Source: UBA11475 sp045655805 (GTDB taxonomy: Bacteria; Bacillota; Clostridia; Christensenellales; Borkfalkiaceae). From it: 64,000 nt of DNA. The position numbers were made by a program, and so were the translations under genes. Below, one piece after another: positions 17,501 to 25,357 of this stretch; positions within the stretch are counted from its first letter, which is position 1; each line of letters begins with the position of its first letter. The stretch covers positions 1-64,000 of the forward strand of contig JAZOPZ010000018.1 in the NCBI GenBank assembly GCA_045655805.1, in the 5' to 3' direction. The notes under the pieces are model-generated. The model saw only the letters and a list, made by a program, of their open reading frames with translations, ran no database searches and was not told where the DNA came from.

Positions 17501-20500
17501 AGAAGTACCAGCAGGAACTGCGTAATTAATAGTTGCTTTGCCGGTTGAATTGAGTTCGTAAGCAACTTTTGCACCATTAACTAAAATGTTAGTGATGTAG
17601 TAGTTATCCATATTGTAAGCAATAGGAGTTACGGTAATAGAAATGGTAGTGCCTGCAACGATATTAGTAGGGTTTGAAGTTAAGGTAAAGGTGTTTGCGC
17701 TTACTTTGCCGTTAGTAGCGGCGGTAAAGTCATCATCACCAGTCGTTTTAGCCTTAAGATCAACGTAGTCGAAAGTGACATCTTCTAAAGTAATGTTGCT
17801 AAACTTCCAAGGAAGCATTGTATCTGCTTCATAGAAGAATGCTATCTTGCAAGCAGTACGAAAAGATGAAGCGCCTACAGTAACGTCTTCTGATACGAGA
17901 AGGTTATCGTCAGCATCAGTTAAGATGATAGTTTTACCGTCTACGTAGATTTTGAAACTACCAGTAAATTCGTCGCCTGCTGAAAGACCAATCTTAAGAC
18001 TTGCAATGTCCGTAAGAGTGCCAGCACGACGGAATTTTACCCAATCGTCAGAGTTGATGAATTGATAGTATGCGGTAACGCCTGCTTCGTCAATAATAGC
18101 AACGCCTGGGTAATGACCTTTGTTACCTTTGCCAGCGATTTCCATTTCAACGTCTAACGAGAGTACTTTACTACCGGTGAATTGTTCACCAACGTAAAGC
18201 ATATTATCGCCACCGTATGCTACTGTATCAGTAGTTGCCCAGTAACCGTCTTCGTCAGAATAGCCATATTGCCATACTCTATTTGAAGTTGACAATAAAG
18301 ACTTTTTAAGAGTAATGGTATCTGTAGAAAGGTAGCCTTCAGCATCAACAGTTACGGTTGCAGGGTTGTAACCGTTAACAGAAATTGTATAAGTTGTGCC
18401 TTTAGCAAGGTCAACTGATACGTTACCGTTAATAACGCTAGCCATTGGGCTGTAGCCTTGGTTTGCAACAAAGATTGCATCGCCATTTACACGGTTACCC
18501 TTTGCATCGATAAGTGAAAGGCTATAGTTAGTAGTTTCAGTTTGACCACCAAAGGTTACAACTACGTCTACGTTCCAAGCCTTAACGCCTGAAATAACGA
18601 TTTCGCTAGTTATGCCGTTATTGTATTTTGCAACTGCTTCAGGATAAGACATACCGTTAACGGTTACGTCGTAAACCATTTCACCTGCAGATGCAGTAGG
18701 TACAACGATAACGTCACCATTGTATACGGTGCCGTATGCTTTAGCAGTACCGCTGCCTACGGTAGAAACAGCCGTGTTAATTATGCCAGCATATCTTGCA
18801 CTAGATGCTGTTGCATACTTAAAGTCAACGATTCTATCAGATAAAGCGTCGGTTGCAATTGCTTCTAATGGATTTGCTGAAATAGTCTTCCAAGAAGACC
18901 AATCAGTTGCCCCTTCAACACGATATAAGAGGTAGCCGAGACCATTTGAATATGAGTATGCAAGTTCAATGTACTTGCCATCGTTAATAAGTTGTGATTG
19001 GATAGAGTTAGCGTCAGAAGAGTTACCTAAAGACTTCTTATCCCAACTATTAGTAGTTCTTAAATAATTTCTTAAATATAAGGTTTGACCTTCTGTACCA
19101 GCATTGTCACCATCAGCATCTTCGCCAAGATACCAGAGACCGTATTTAACATTACCAGTATCAAAGTTAGCAAGTAATACGTCGTTACTATTATCAAAAT
19201 TGTTAGCATCTAAATCAGGAGCGTAAAGTTTCATTTGAGCCCAAACGATATCGCCTACTGAACTACTTACTGGAAGGATGGTTGGACTGTAAGATGAACT
19301 ACCAGAAACAGTAAAGTCAAATTTTTCAGCACCAACAACGGTAGAGAACGCGCTGTTAGTAGTAAATGGCTTGAATTCTAAATTAATTTCTTCAGTTGTT
19401 AAAGCAGTAGTTACGTTGAAATCAACGTCGATGCCAGCAACTTCTTCAATACCAAGGCTGTACTTACCTACTGGAATACCAGCAAAGTTCGCAACGCCGT
19501 CAGCATCGATTTCTGCAGAGAAGTAGCCAAGAGCACTTTCAAGCACAAGGTGTTTGCCGGTTAAATCACTACAACCAATAGGAGCGCCTTTAACGCTTAA
19601 TACGTCAATTGAGAAGTTGTGGTAATCAGTGCCTTCTGGAAGAGGTGCAAATTCAGCAACGATTTTAACGTCACCAGTTTCAGAACCAACGTGGAAAGAA
19701 GTTTCATAAACTTTTCTGCCGTTTACAACGAAGTTTTCAAGTCTATAACCTGTATCAGGTACGAGGCTGATGTTACCTTCAGTACCGATTTTGCCAATGT
19801 TAACGTTAACAACACCACCGTCAATAACGGTTTGAGCCCTAGTTACAGGTTCGCCGTTGAGGGTTACAACACGTTCGTCACCCATAACGGTTTCGTCAAC
19901 GTAACCTCTATTGTTAAAGGTATAACGGTTATTAATGTCGTGGATACCCTCACCACCGTCTCTAACGTCGTGGAAAGACCTCCAAATACGTGATTCTTCA
20001 CCTTCACCAGCATAGTCGGTTAAGTGAAGAATTGCGAAGTCGTATTTGATAGAACTTAACGCACCGTTAGCACCTAAACCAGACCAAGGAAGGAACGCTT
20101 CGACAATAAACCCACCTGATTCTTCAGGAGAGAGGTCATAGTCAGCACCTGGTAAAACATTATCTACACCGTCAATGGTAGTAGCGATGTCCATAGCCAT
20201 TGCTGAAGGACCATAATTAGCTTCGTTAGCACCTGCTTGGAAATAAAGTCTTGGAAAATATTCCATATTAGCGTTAATAGGAATTTCCCAAGCATTATTT
20301 AATAATGAAGAAGTGCCACCTGCGTTGATGTAAATTTCGACACCAGTGTTATATGATTCACCACGGGTAGTATTAACGTATACACCGGTATCCATTTGTA
20401 CTTTGAAGTACATAACAACACCGTTATCAGCAAAGTATGCTGAAGATTCAACATTATAAGTACCGGCACCAATAACGAGATTTTCACCGATTAACTTATT

Positions 20501-20710
20501 TTGTTTTTCCCAAGCAGTGTCGTCAAGAACACCGTCGAGTAATATGTCACCATATCTTTGTGGAACTTTTTCCCATGAATTATTTACGTAGTTATCAAGA
20601 ACAACGTCACCAGTTTGACCACCTTCAGGAGTGGTACATGCAAAAGCAAAGGAAACTATTGCTATTAATAATGATATAATTAATAATTTAAATCTGTTTG
20701 ATTTACTCAT
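8585..20710 (-). CDS. Giant modular surface lipoprotein, CBM9-like head plus ten tandem modules
   Basis: 4041 residues. The N-terminal hydrophobic segment ends in a lipobox (AFAC, Cys25) followed by a Gly/Thr linker, so it should be lipid-anchored outside the membrane. Residues about 45-265 resemble CBM9-like carbohydrate-binding domains (DGVLDDTAWEK; FIVEAFLPWSGL). The rest is a string of repeating units. In each, a carboxypeptidase-regulatory-like or Cna-B-like strand pattern (ADGVANF..GIPVGKYSL) recurs near residues 400, 770, 1130, 1460, 1840, 2250, 2595, 2960, 3315 and 3645. These are separated by about 200-residue LamG/concanavalin-like segments and 'bacterial repeat' segments (VTVTPNAGYAIKNV). 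No enzyme motif and no C-terminal sorting signal were found. It follows the GH43 gene by 14 bases with AGGAGG upstream and closes the importer operon. A glycan-binding or scaffold role is inferred. Assembly error is a caveat for so repetitive a gene. Confidence 0.85.
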   Translation of the reverse strand: MSKSNRFKLLIISLLIAIVSFAFACTTPEGGQTGDVVLDNYVNNSWEKVPQRYGDILLDGVLDDTAWEKQNKLIGENLVIGAGTYNVESSAYFADNGVVMYFKVQMDTGVYVNTTRGESYNTGVEIYINAGGTSSLLNNAWEIPINANMEYFPRLYFQAGANEANYGPSAMAMDIATTIDGVDNVLPGADYDLSPEESGGFIVEAFLPWSGLGANGALSSIKYDFAILHLTDYAGEGEESRIWRSFHDVRDGGEGIHDINNRYTFNNRGYVDETVMGDERVVTLNGEPVTRAQTVIDGGVVNVNIGKIGTEGNISLVPDTGYRLENFVVNGRKVYETSFHVGSETGDVKIVAEFAPLPEGTDYHNFSIDVLSVKGAPIGCSDLTGKHLVLESALGYFSAEIDADGVANFAGIPVGKYSLGIEEVAGIDVDFNVTTALTTEEINLEFKPFTTNSAFSTVVGAEKFDFTVSGSSSYSPTILPVSSSVGDIVWAQMKLYAPDLDANNFDNSNDVLLANFDTGNVKYGLWYLGEDADGDNAGTEGQTLYLRNYLRTTNSWDKKSLGNSSDANSIQSQLINDGKYIELAYSYSNGLGYLLYRVEGATDWSSWKTISANPLEAIATDALSDRIVDFKYATASSARYAGIINTAVSTVGSGTAKAYGTVYNGDVIVVPTASAGEMVYDVTVNGMSYPEAVAKYNNGITSEIVISGVKAWNVDVVVTFGGQTETTNYSLSLIDAKGNRVNGDAIFVANQGYSPMASVINGNVSVDLAKGTTYTISVNGYNPATVTVDAEGYLSTDTITLKKSLLSTSNRVWQYGYSDEDGYWATTDTVAYGGDNMLYVGEQFTGSKVLSLDVEMEIAGKGNKGHYPGVAIIDEAGVTAYYQFINSDDWVKFRRAGTLTDIASLKIGLSAGDEFTGSFKIYVDGKTIILTDADDNLLVSEDVTVGASSFRTACKIAFFYEADTMLPWKFSNITLEDVTFDYVDLKAKTTGDDDFTAATNGKVSANTFTLTSNPTNIVAGTTISITVTPIAYNMDNYYITNILVNGAKVAYELNSTGKATINYAVPAGTSSLEVEVTTAVAVPATANITFYKKGLEGKTVLSNESITFNGESVTLANGVYAFTGNSGNYTASLGDENYHDVVITINERGDYEAIFNLKVLKDDVNVDAINGNVVFEHKGWNVNTTIEINKDVFDSEIVYAELTANINTSAATDDNAFIVGFEMGNTGAYPVGIAVTGGAWVSRISTDLGGWHEGRIRDYNGKGDVFVARIAVVYDPTNKVMDLYVSDDNTGVLIKRVSKTDSNFTGITKLANYVGNSATITGLKLATSVPTDSFINYQTSDAYTVSGPATVAKDGTATITVTPNAGYAIKNVDIPGAVYTTAPGANGAIIVTLNNANVINSTYKVSVVTGVANGSATITIGSIKNYNGLDATNVNVKITIGSIVKTATVVDGVANFTGLVAGEYTISVDGYLMSGDTTFTVVDGGKATPTVSGQQHIFTKANTVKDEYSDAFTYTYSAENGYSVTALPPGNSQVRARFDESIVGTFNGISLHYSSNNTGTYHFPMVTFVDENGNLMGYQFCQWNNALQLKAFGTNGDDGKGSYPGTSLVTLYNTPGQFEADVTFYFVEGSTVGYLFENVTIGGVAQPAKSGSYDLGVELNQGNQVFDGFGTAKSAVIIFNKESDEDNAGPWSFSNFKFFNGKPSVAIETATSDLYTISIADDKTTANMGEEIAITVTPVNANVTVVGLTVNGTTYSVSDATFENGAYTFTYVNSSAVNKLVISAEATDEVFNYALSVPYVITWGEDQISANGLTASLTRVGGTDAIASAEIDADGVANFTGVPMGTYNVAVDNKYLSDTTVTVDTENTSGSVSDLTLSVVHYADSTLDTSDILNGNVSLTSAVTTSQYIVFDTNALGDIKYAQMTLSGTLSPATKEKPEGWYAGFRNNGGSDGGKVYGPYHSSVLNYNANSQKYSYGLRFVANNHDNSITDYDELQYRYGEGSWEYGLAHSFGTQNVGTVATNYEVENFSIIWLFKDGKTYAYGAYGNESFKLVSIINSDLGSFSVLLLENFADATITNLYVSNTVPTDLDLGLTNDDAKGSATARGNFFGDVTINVAPITTATADAPYGYDIGRVLVNGVDVLTNTSIVIPAIGDKTNDVSIPVTVVNGENCAKTFTLNGWNLPYMTVVVDYVKVEAPAVDYTFDITAKFAEESDYSDLHAGTTVVFEGANGNNATAVVGADGSVVATLYPDTYTVSVENGSFTIELTGDNSAVISQAVDLAWVYTSTETTPVTKNADNTLKMVGSADDGAAKIVLYDGDNAGGKAFSWNHTVLGTVRQKYPGNVLKFTFANGKLHENNLFYLDATNDDGARYRYKSANSKDFDVSSNLQRVEVDGVQYSGFVDIFEYIIIADDGMSYTYYGEGNKCESYVDFPDKLVKIELVEGWYDGAGIYEFNNVRRYSSVPQVGITYTGDNFTFYGASSVDYYGSTDITVTTDDDYAVDNVTATGAIVSNLVRNSSGATATITATGTSDIVVNVATYKPLNTSTVNLTLTGKTIGEDGIESANIEGLTATISKDALSFNAEIIDGIATFVEVPDGNYTITVDNGRFEGANEFTVVYSDGTEDVAVDVNENVFTSVDATADLSKLYTDNVITFAENTTETTVSRKTLDFDSSKVFYVSYEYTYDKRVLSSVNDQDLTVVSVKDDGYNVMTLQTWSGAKFIARCTDWTSYWSDVREVGTSNIGKVLIAVAVVPNGDVYNVNWFMSDAVGVDDVLTASDLNLITHAKSAANTATGGIEYISNSIYHYGKISNLKLSETVPASLLSVTATADENYSISVPDTVNYGSQVTVTVTPKVDTILLNSITVVGGSVAQSFDEKTGVLTALITADIPNEDIVISEVSYTLASQKSIVNLTLTGKTIGATGIESANLEGLTATISKDALSYTATITGGIASFAEIPNGDYTITVDNYSSATFEVAYTGEVINASADLEYKLFKDSESTNTNYAFDYDTNTLTFTDDKVYAGGNNYQYVLNGNYVYAEITVTVNEQQFTDANNNIDVYEFGFVPQMTGAETSMQFGLWNDHTTYKWREMIDWKYDGSINGIAEKDVNVTVIMAMVIKDGVGYMYMTDANQTTLINRIVSTEAGNKIKNSTFIKIDKLANHIGKYATVTNIKLSETVPVDAITYDEEANFTYGEKPSTLGFKEEKTFTVTPAEGYYVKDVTATNATVTKTYDEGTGVTTVTLIDNTVGFANVNVSVIVEQEVLKGTYTYNLTWKFAEDDVTPVALVNKTITFKSANYPEFTATTNENGAVTVELYEGEWTIVSGNMSANVDSVANEVATQNIVLVNDFEVVKDTNSMTYSKNADGTYNYRHAGAGNTNSGIILYNGGASVANTRFSFDVALTGTSYPSFQIRVKDVNGKQYQYHNMYILNNEFVTKYINEVSYETSANPGEFFTVVYEIAEDAKSIRAYVNGTWLGTFTHDAEINYIRICKGWSDGDHIAELKNIRRYNTLENCTFVVNGEHITTTDTSAVALGAQKTITITADAGYKLESVTVDGAKYTSSGDSQTVELIITTVLPQEIVINVTTSVETTKYAVNYTFKNDGETNPLDWGTYVPVDTNVTVKSGDTPYAEATIGENGAFAVELENGSYTIAVGDYRPFSIEVASAEISSEQKLVYNTFTSESALVDALAAGTPYETKTANPDFTANVVYAEMTIYHPTWAPTDDKGGAGFKSGYTDGSSGNFEIQKSARKYEGDTIKSEQAFYARACFVDNSCATGKSINSDYVFGVYNNVGYTVAMAIVNGRATLFGPDANGNLIPVMYDSIKALDATKVRGLHVCLEGTIVDIKTYTTLDNEYVQSIINADGDAKPADFSLKTPNTYGDVMYFDADANTEITFDFTFTSKTGDRFFPYVILNGGSQVQFCAYDGALHLKPNAIENGQVTAATPSNGIQTITFKIKADGDGRMAYYKVVDSQDTFLGNFTAYGSAFKSCMMKSIFSVQFFIEGIESYDTTGTQNNEILKGNPFAFTNVTITKGNSN
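11799..11977 (-). repeat. Intragenic repeat copy A (module 8)
   Basis: About 179 bases that align without gaps with 12888-13066 at an offset of exactly 1089 bases (363 codons). Most differences are single bases. It encodes the LTGKTIG...GIESAN...TISKDALS...NGDYTITVDN strand pattern. Confidence 0.85.
12888..13066 (-). repeat. Intragenic repeat copy B (module 7)
   Basis: Partner of copy A at 11799-11977. The two copies are far more alike than the other eight modules, suggesting recent duplication of one whole 363-codon unit or gene conversion. Confidence 0.85.
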
Positions 20711-20724
20711 AATTTCCTCCTTTA

Positions 20725-23127
20725 TTATGCATTAGCGGCTGAAGAGCCTGGTCTACCAAGAACTACAACTTCGGCAAGAGCAAGTTTACCACCTTCTTTG
20801 TTGTAATATGGGTTCTTGATTTCTATTCTAATTTCTTTAACTGCTACTTCAGCAAATACTGCGTTAGCAGATGCGCCAGGACGCAATTTCATTGTGCCTT
20901 GGTTTGCAAAGTGAGCCATATCTTTGTAGAATCTAAGTTCATCAAAGACTGCGGTGGTTTCTACACCGTCTTTCTTGATGTCCATTTCAACTCTCTTAAT
21001 ATCGTTAACTTCTTTACCAGAAGTGTTTATGAAGGTTCTGAAAGATCTATCATAGTATCTACCAGTATAAATCATATAAGCAACAACGTCTTTATATTCA
21101 TCAAAGGAGATGGTAATATTAACGTATTCAGAAGTTGCTTCAAATTCGTTAACGAACGTAGCAGCTGCTGGACGGCCGTCAGAATTATCATTACTGTGAA
21201 TAGGAATAATGTTGTCGTATAAATTTTCAACACCGTTCTTATCGCTAGTTACTGCATCTGGTTCATCAACGGTTACTGTAGTAAAGTCGTATTGAACGAG
21301 GTTGTCGTAAGGGGTTTCACCAGTTGAGTAAAGTCTAGGTTGGATAAAGGTTGTAGGGCCGTTAACGTGCATAATGGTCATACCTTCGTCGTTTTGAGTC
21401 CAAACAACTCTATCAACAACAGGACCACGTTCGCCACCACCAACGTTCATATCCAAGTGCTTGTGGTAAATAATAACGAGTTCTTTTTCTCTGTTTAAAT
21501 CTTCGTCATAAACTTCGAGCATGGTGTGGTGACCAGGACCAGAAATATTATCGAGCGATTTACCAGAGTCGGTTGCAAGAAATAAACCACCTTCGCCTAC
21601 TTCAAGTTTTCTGAAAGGACCAGTTACGTTGTAACTTACACATTGAATTACGGTGTAAGTATCGTCTATATAATCACCCATTGAGAAGGTAATGTAGTAC
21701 AAACCAGTATCTGGGTTGTATTGCATTTGGGTACCTTCGTTAACCTCATTATCGTCTGGACGAATACGATCTTCAACAGTTGAACGTGCAAAGTATGCAG
21801 GCATATCGCTAGGATCACTAACGTCTTCTTGATAACCTAAAGTATATTGAGATGCATCAAATTCTTCTGCGTCTTTGTTATAAGCGTTTGCTGCTGCTTG
21901 TGAAAGAGTGGTGAAACGGGTTCTTGATACTCTGTGTAAAGTAGAGTAATCAGGTTGAGTCCAGTCTTTATTCATCATCTTACAGCAGTAAATAGAAGTA
22001 CCGTAGAAAGCAACTTCATTATCTTCTGCTACTTCTCCTTTTAAGACGGTTTGGTCTCTAGTAAAGAATAAGTAGTAGTCACCAGTTAATGGGTCAATAA
22101 ATGGAGTAGGGTCGATTGCACAGAATGCTGCTTGACTTTCATCAATAACCATCCAAGCGGCTGCTTCTGGAACGTAAGTAGTATCAGGGGTAGGAACGTC
22201 ATACACTTGACCAGCGTTTGAAGTACCGGTATTGCCTACCCACTTACCTGCATTCTCTCTATTATCCCATTGGAATTTTAAAGATGCTCTACTTGCAGAG
22301 TTATTCCACCACATATCGTCGTTCGTGATTTCGTTATTTTCACGACCAATAACTGCAGGCTTATTGCCTGATGCGTAATCGTCAGCATAAGTGGTGAATT
22401 TTGCGTAGTTTTCTTCTTTTGAATAGTCAACACCATCAATGATAGCGCCGGTTTCTTGACCATTATACGCCTTGAAAGGGCCTGCTGGGTTAGTTGCTAC
22501 AGCACAGTCCAAAGCATATTGTGAATAAACACCGATTAAAGAATAATAGTTGTATGGGGTAGTTTCATTTTCTTTATTAGGAACTGCAGATGCAAACATA
22601 AAGTAAACACCAGTACCTGCTTCGCCGTAAACTTCAGCGTCGTCAAGACCGTATTTTGCTCTATCAGCATTAGCGTCATAGATTACTTCAGGTGCCCAAG
22701 CACGGTCTTTTTGCCAACCGCCTACAGGCCATACGTAGCCAGGACCAGCAAGTTCCCAAGATACTAAATCTTTTGATTTGTAACTAAAGAAAGAACCTTG
22801 ACCAGAGCCTGTAGTACCGTATAAGAAATACCAATCATAACATTCTTCATTGGTTCTATCATTACAGTATATAACGCCTGGGTCCGGACAGTTGAATGAT
22901 ACGTCGTTTCTGTAGAAAATGTTCTTGTCATAGGTGGTTTCGGTTTCTACTCTAGCAGCGACGTCATAAACGCCAATATTATCGCTGTAAGTAACGCCTC
23001 TTTCATAAAGAACGTCAGCAGCGGTAGTGCCACCTTCACCAGTGTCGCCACCTTCGGTGGTACAACCGGTCATAACCACAGAAAGCATCATCATCATTGC
23101 TAAAATAAGTGTGATTATTTTTTTCAT
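20725..23127 (-). CDS. Glycoside hydrolase family 43-like lipoprotein
   Basis: 800 residues. Signal peptide ends at a lipobox (VMTGC) followed by a Gly-rich linker, so it is anchored outside the cell. The catalytic part looks like a GH43 five-bladed propeller: a PDPGVIY aspartate near residue 80, a central FIDPLTGDYYLFF aspartate region and a later glutamate candidate in NEGTQMQYNP. These enzymes usually cleave arabinose or xylose side chains from plant polysaccharides. The C-terminal 180 residues resemble a discoidin-like beta-sandwich (ISFDEYKDVVAYMIYTGR), probably sugar-binding. AGGAGG precedes ATG 23127. It sits between the sugar permeases and the giant lipoprotein, consistent with degradation feeding the importer. 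Family placement is by motif; specificity is unknown. Confidence 0.8.
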   Translation of the reverse strand: MKKIITLILAMMMMLSVVMTGCTTEGGDTGEGGTTAADVLYERGVTYSDNIGVYDVAARVETETTYDKNIFYRNDVSFNCPDPGVIYCNDRTNEECYDWYFLYGTTGSGQGSFFSYKSKDLVSWELAGPGYVWPVGGWQKDRAWAPEVIYDANADRAKYGLDDAEVYGEAGTGVYFMFASAVPNKENETTPYNYYSLIGVYSQYALDCAVATNPAGPFKAYNGQETGAIIDGVDYSKEENYAKFTTYADDYASGNKPAVIGRENNEITNDDMWWNNSASRASLKFQWDNRENAGKWVGNTGTSNAGQVYDVPTPDTTYVPEAAAWMVIDESQAAFCAIDPTPFIDPLTGDYYLFFTRDQTVLKGEVAEDNEVAFYGTSIYCCKMMNKDWTQPDYSTLHRVSRTRFTTLSQAAANAYNKDAEEFDASQYTLGYQEDVSDPSDMPAYFARSTVEDRIRPDDNEVNEGTQMQYNPDTGLYYITFSMGDYIDDTYTVIQCVSYNVTGPFRKLEVGEGGLFLATDSGKSLDNISGPGHHTMLEVYDEDLNREKELVIIYHKHLDMNVGGGERGPVVDRVVWTQNDEGMTIMHVNGPTTFIQPRLYSTGETPYDNLVQYDFTTVTVDEPDAVTSDKNGVENLYDNIIPIHSNDNSDGRPAAATFVNEFEATSEYVNITISFDEYKDVVAYMIYTGRYYDRSFRTFINTSGKEVNDIKRVEMDIKKDGVETTAVFDELRFYKDMAHFANQGTMKLRPGASANAVFAEVAVKEIRIEIKNPYYNKEGGKLALAEVVVLGRPGSSAANA

Positions 23128-23257
23128 AAAATCCTCCTGTTTTTATATATACACTGCGACTGACTTACCCACCGCCAGTCACATTAATGCCAAATTGAAT
23201 TTTATTAGTTTAATTGCTACACCCTTGCGGGGAAATGCCTTGATTTACACAAAGCCA

Positions 23258-23366
23258 CGCGTACTACGCGAGCGCACGTTTAAATAATGTTTAAAACGCC
23301 AACAAATATAAACGGGAAAATAGGCGTTAAGTTTATCCCGTTGCGGTGGGTATCGCCCACCGCGGG
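23258..23366 (-). other. Structured intercistronic region between importer and GH43
   Basis: The 246-base gap holds several inverted repeats: cgcgta/tacgcg (23258-23270), aacgcc/ggcgtt (23295-23300 / 23323-23328), aacggga/tcccgtt (23311-23317 / 23336-23342) and a strong gcggtggg/cccaccgc stem (23343-23350 / 23356-23363). The last has flanking ccc/ggg that compete with the preceding repeat. No T run follows on the minus strand, so it looks like a processing or stabilising element rather than a terminator. Confidence 0.5.
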
Positions 23367-23373
23367 AATAATT

Positions 23374-24273
23374 TTAACCTTTAACTGCACCACTCGTAAG
23401 GCCACCGATAAAGAATCTTTGACCAAAGAGATAGATGATAACGATTGGTATGATGGTAAAGCATACCGCCGCTGCTTGGAAAGGCACGTCACTTGCCCAA
23501 GGTGATTGAAGATTTTGAAGCACTAATTGGAGCGGATACATAGCCTTTTCAGTACCCAAGTATAACATTGGTCCTAAATAAGCGTTGTACGCGCCGATAA
23601 AGCCTAAAATAAATTGCGAAACGAACGCAGGCATTGAAAGTGGCAACATAATCTTAAAGAAGATACCTACTTCACCCAAACCGTCGATACGAGCGGCTTC
23701 AACGATTTCAGTAGGGATACCTTCGAAGAATTGCTTCATAAAGAATATTGTCGTCGTCCCACCGAACAGCCCTGGTATGATAAGCGGTAGTACCGAGCCC
23801 GTCCATCCCAGCATCTCGTAATACATAAGCGTAGGGATAGTAAGCGTTGCGGTAGGAATCATCATCGTTGACATTTGGATGCCAAACATAAGTTTTTGGC
23901 CAGCAAAACGGAGTTTACAATACGCGTAACCTGCCATACCTGACACGAAAAGCGAGATGATCGACTTTGGAATACTTTGCCAAAACATATTCCAATAACC
24001 CGTAATTAACATGTTAACGTTTTCCCACAAAAGGAATTCTTTAACGATGTTTGCGTCGTTTTTAGCAGTGAAAAGCGTTATGAAGCCTTGGAACGTTACT
24101 TTTGATGGCAACGCTATAAATTCTTCAACACGGCTATATTCAATACGTGGCGTAACCGACGCAACAATAATTACGAAGAAAGGTAACATCGTAAAGATCA
24201 AGAAGAAGATAAGTACGACGTATATCATAAAGGTTACAAACTTGTTTTGATTTAATTTCTTTGCTTTACTCAT
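23374..24273 (-). CDS. ABC sugar transporter permease, MalG/COG0395 type
   Basis: 299 residues with six predicted membrane helices; the first is at residues about 14-36. The EAA loop that contacts the ATPase is clear (EAARIDGLGEVGIFFKIMLP, about residue 200). This class imports oligosaccharides in partnership with a MalF-type permease and a binding protein. Its start overlaps the end of the partner permease by eight bases, indicating translational coupling. No ATPase gene is present in the window, so a shared MsmX-like ATPase encoded elsewhere is expected. Confidence 0.93.
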   Translation of the reverse strand: MSKAKKLNQNKFVTFMIYVVLIFFLIFTMLPFFVIIVASVTPRIEYSRVEEFIALPSKVTFQGFITLFTAKNDANIVKEFLLWENVNMLITGYWNMFWQSIPKSIISLFVSGMAGYAYCKLRFAGQKLMFGIQMSTMMIPTATLTIPTLMYYEMLGWTGSVLPLIIPGLFGGTTTIFFMKQFFEGIPTEIVEAARIDGLGEVGIFFKIMLPLSMPAFVSQFILGFIGAYNAYLGPMLYLGTEKAMYPLQLVLQNLQSPWASDVPFQAAAVCFTIIPIVIIYLFGQRFFIGGLTSGAVKG

Positions 24274-25231
24274 TTTCGTTTGCCACCCATACCTTTTGTA
24301 ATTTTTGGTTCAATTGTCCTACCGTGAATACGATAAAGAACATAAACCACGACATAGAGCACGCTTCAGCCATTCTTATATCCTTAATAGAATAGATATA
24401 AAGAAGTGGAACGAGACCCATATCTTTTGGACCGTAGTCACCTACCCAGTTACCTGACAGCCCTGTGAATACTTGGAATATTTCAAATTGTTGTAAACCG
24501 TTAATCAAACCGAGCATTACCAAGAAGTAAGTTGTCGGACTGATAGACGGAAGTGTTATCGAAGTAAGTTGTTTTAATCTTGAAGCACCGTCGATACGAG
24601 CAGCCTCATAGAGAGTATGATCGATTGCTGAGAACGCGGCGTTATACATTATAATACCGTACCCAGGCGCGTTCCACGCTTGCACGAAGAAGAATATAAT
24701 CATATATAAATCTTCTCTTTTTAACCAATCGATTTTTTGCGCAGGATCACGACCGAACATAATTAAAATTTCGTTCATAATGCCACGCTTATAGTCAAAC
24801 ATACGAAGCCATATCATTGCCATTGCAATACTTGAGCAAATATATGGTATAAAATATAAAACCGAGAACAAGTTCCACCCCTTAACCTTCGTTGAAAGGA
24901 GTGCCGACATTGCGAGTGCTATAGAAAGCGACATAAACTGACCAAGCATTGCGTAGAACGCAACTGCAATTGAGTGCCAAAAACGCATATCGTTGAATAC
25001 GTTAAGATAGTTAGTTATGCCGATGAAGTTAATTACTACGTCGTCACGAGTAAGTGATGCCGACGAAGTAAGGTCTGTTAACGACAAATAAATAGAATAC
25101 CCGATTGGGAACAAACTGAATACGATAAAACCAAAAAGTGGTAACGCAGCAAAGAAGAAGCCTAAAAAGCCAAACTTCTTTTTGTTCTTAATTTTAATAG
25201 GTGTTCCGTTTTGAGTTACTGAACCTTGCAT
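24266..25231 (-). CDS. ABC sugar transporter permease, MalF/COG1175 type
   Basis: 321 residues. A basic cytoplasmic N-terminus (KIKNKKKFGF) precedes six membrane helices, and the EAA loop (YEAARIDGASRLKQLTSITLP) is at about residue 215. It forms the membrane channel with the adjacent MalG-type protein. CAGGTAGG precedes ATG 25231. The 126-base gap to the binding-protein gene holds a hairpin that may lower permease expression relative to the binding protein. Confidence 0.93.
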   Translation of the reverse strand: MQGSVTQNGTPIKIKNKKKFGFLGFFFAALPLFGFIVFSLFPIGYSIYLSLTDLTSSASLTRDDVVINFIGITNYLNVFNDMRFWHSIAVAFYAMLGQFMSLSIALAMSALLSTKVKGWNLFSVLYFIPYICSSIAMAMIWLRMFDYKRGIMNEILIMFGRDPAQKIDWLKREDLYMIIFFFVQAWNAPGYGIIMYNAAFSAIDHTLYEAARIDGASRLKQLTSITLPSISPTTYFLVMLGLINGLQQFEIFQVFTGLSGNWVGDYGPKDMGLVPLLYIYSIKDIRMAEACSMSWFMFFIVFTVGQLNQKLQKVWVANENE

Positions 25232-25263
25232 TAGTATTACCTACCTGTTTTTATTGCCACGCA

Positions 25264-25295
25264 GTCGCCATAATACAATATTATATTATAGCGAC
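25264..25295 (-). other. Hairpin between binding-protein and permease genes
   Basis: Inverted repeat gtcgc-x-ataata / tattat-x-gcgac, 12 bases with one mismatch and a loop of 8 bases. There is no T run, so it probably stabilises the upstream binding-protein mRNA 3' end or partly attenuates. Confidence 0.5.
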
Positions 25296-25357
25296 CACGT
25301 AAACAACTTTTTTAGATTGAATAATCAATCGGTTGCCCCGTTAGGAGCGGTTATCCA

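Noticed and set aside
19619..19993. 124-residue plus-strand frame inside the giant gene
   Set aside because: Opposite-strand shadow of the 4041-residue frame; no RBS and composition without family resemblance. The same applies to other antisense frames in 8.6-20.7 kb.
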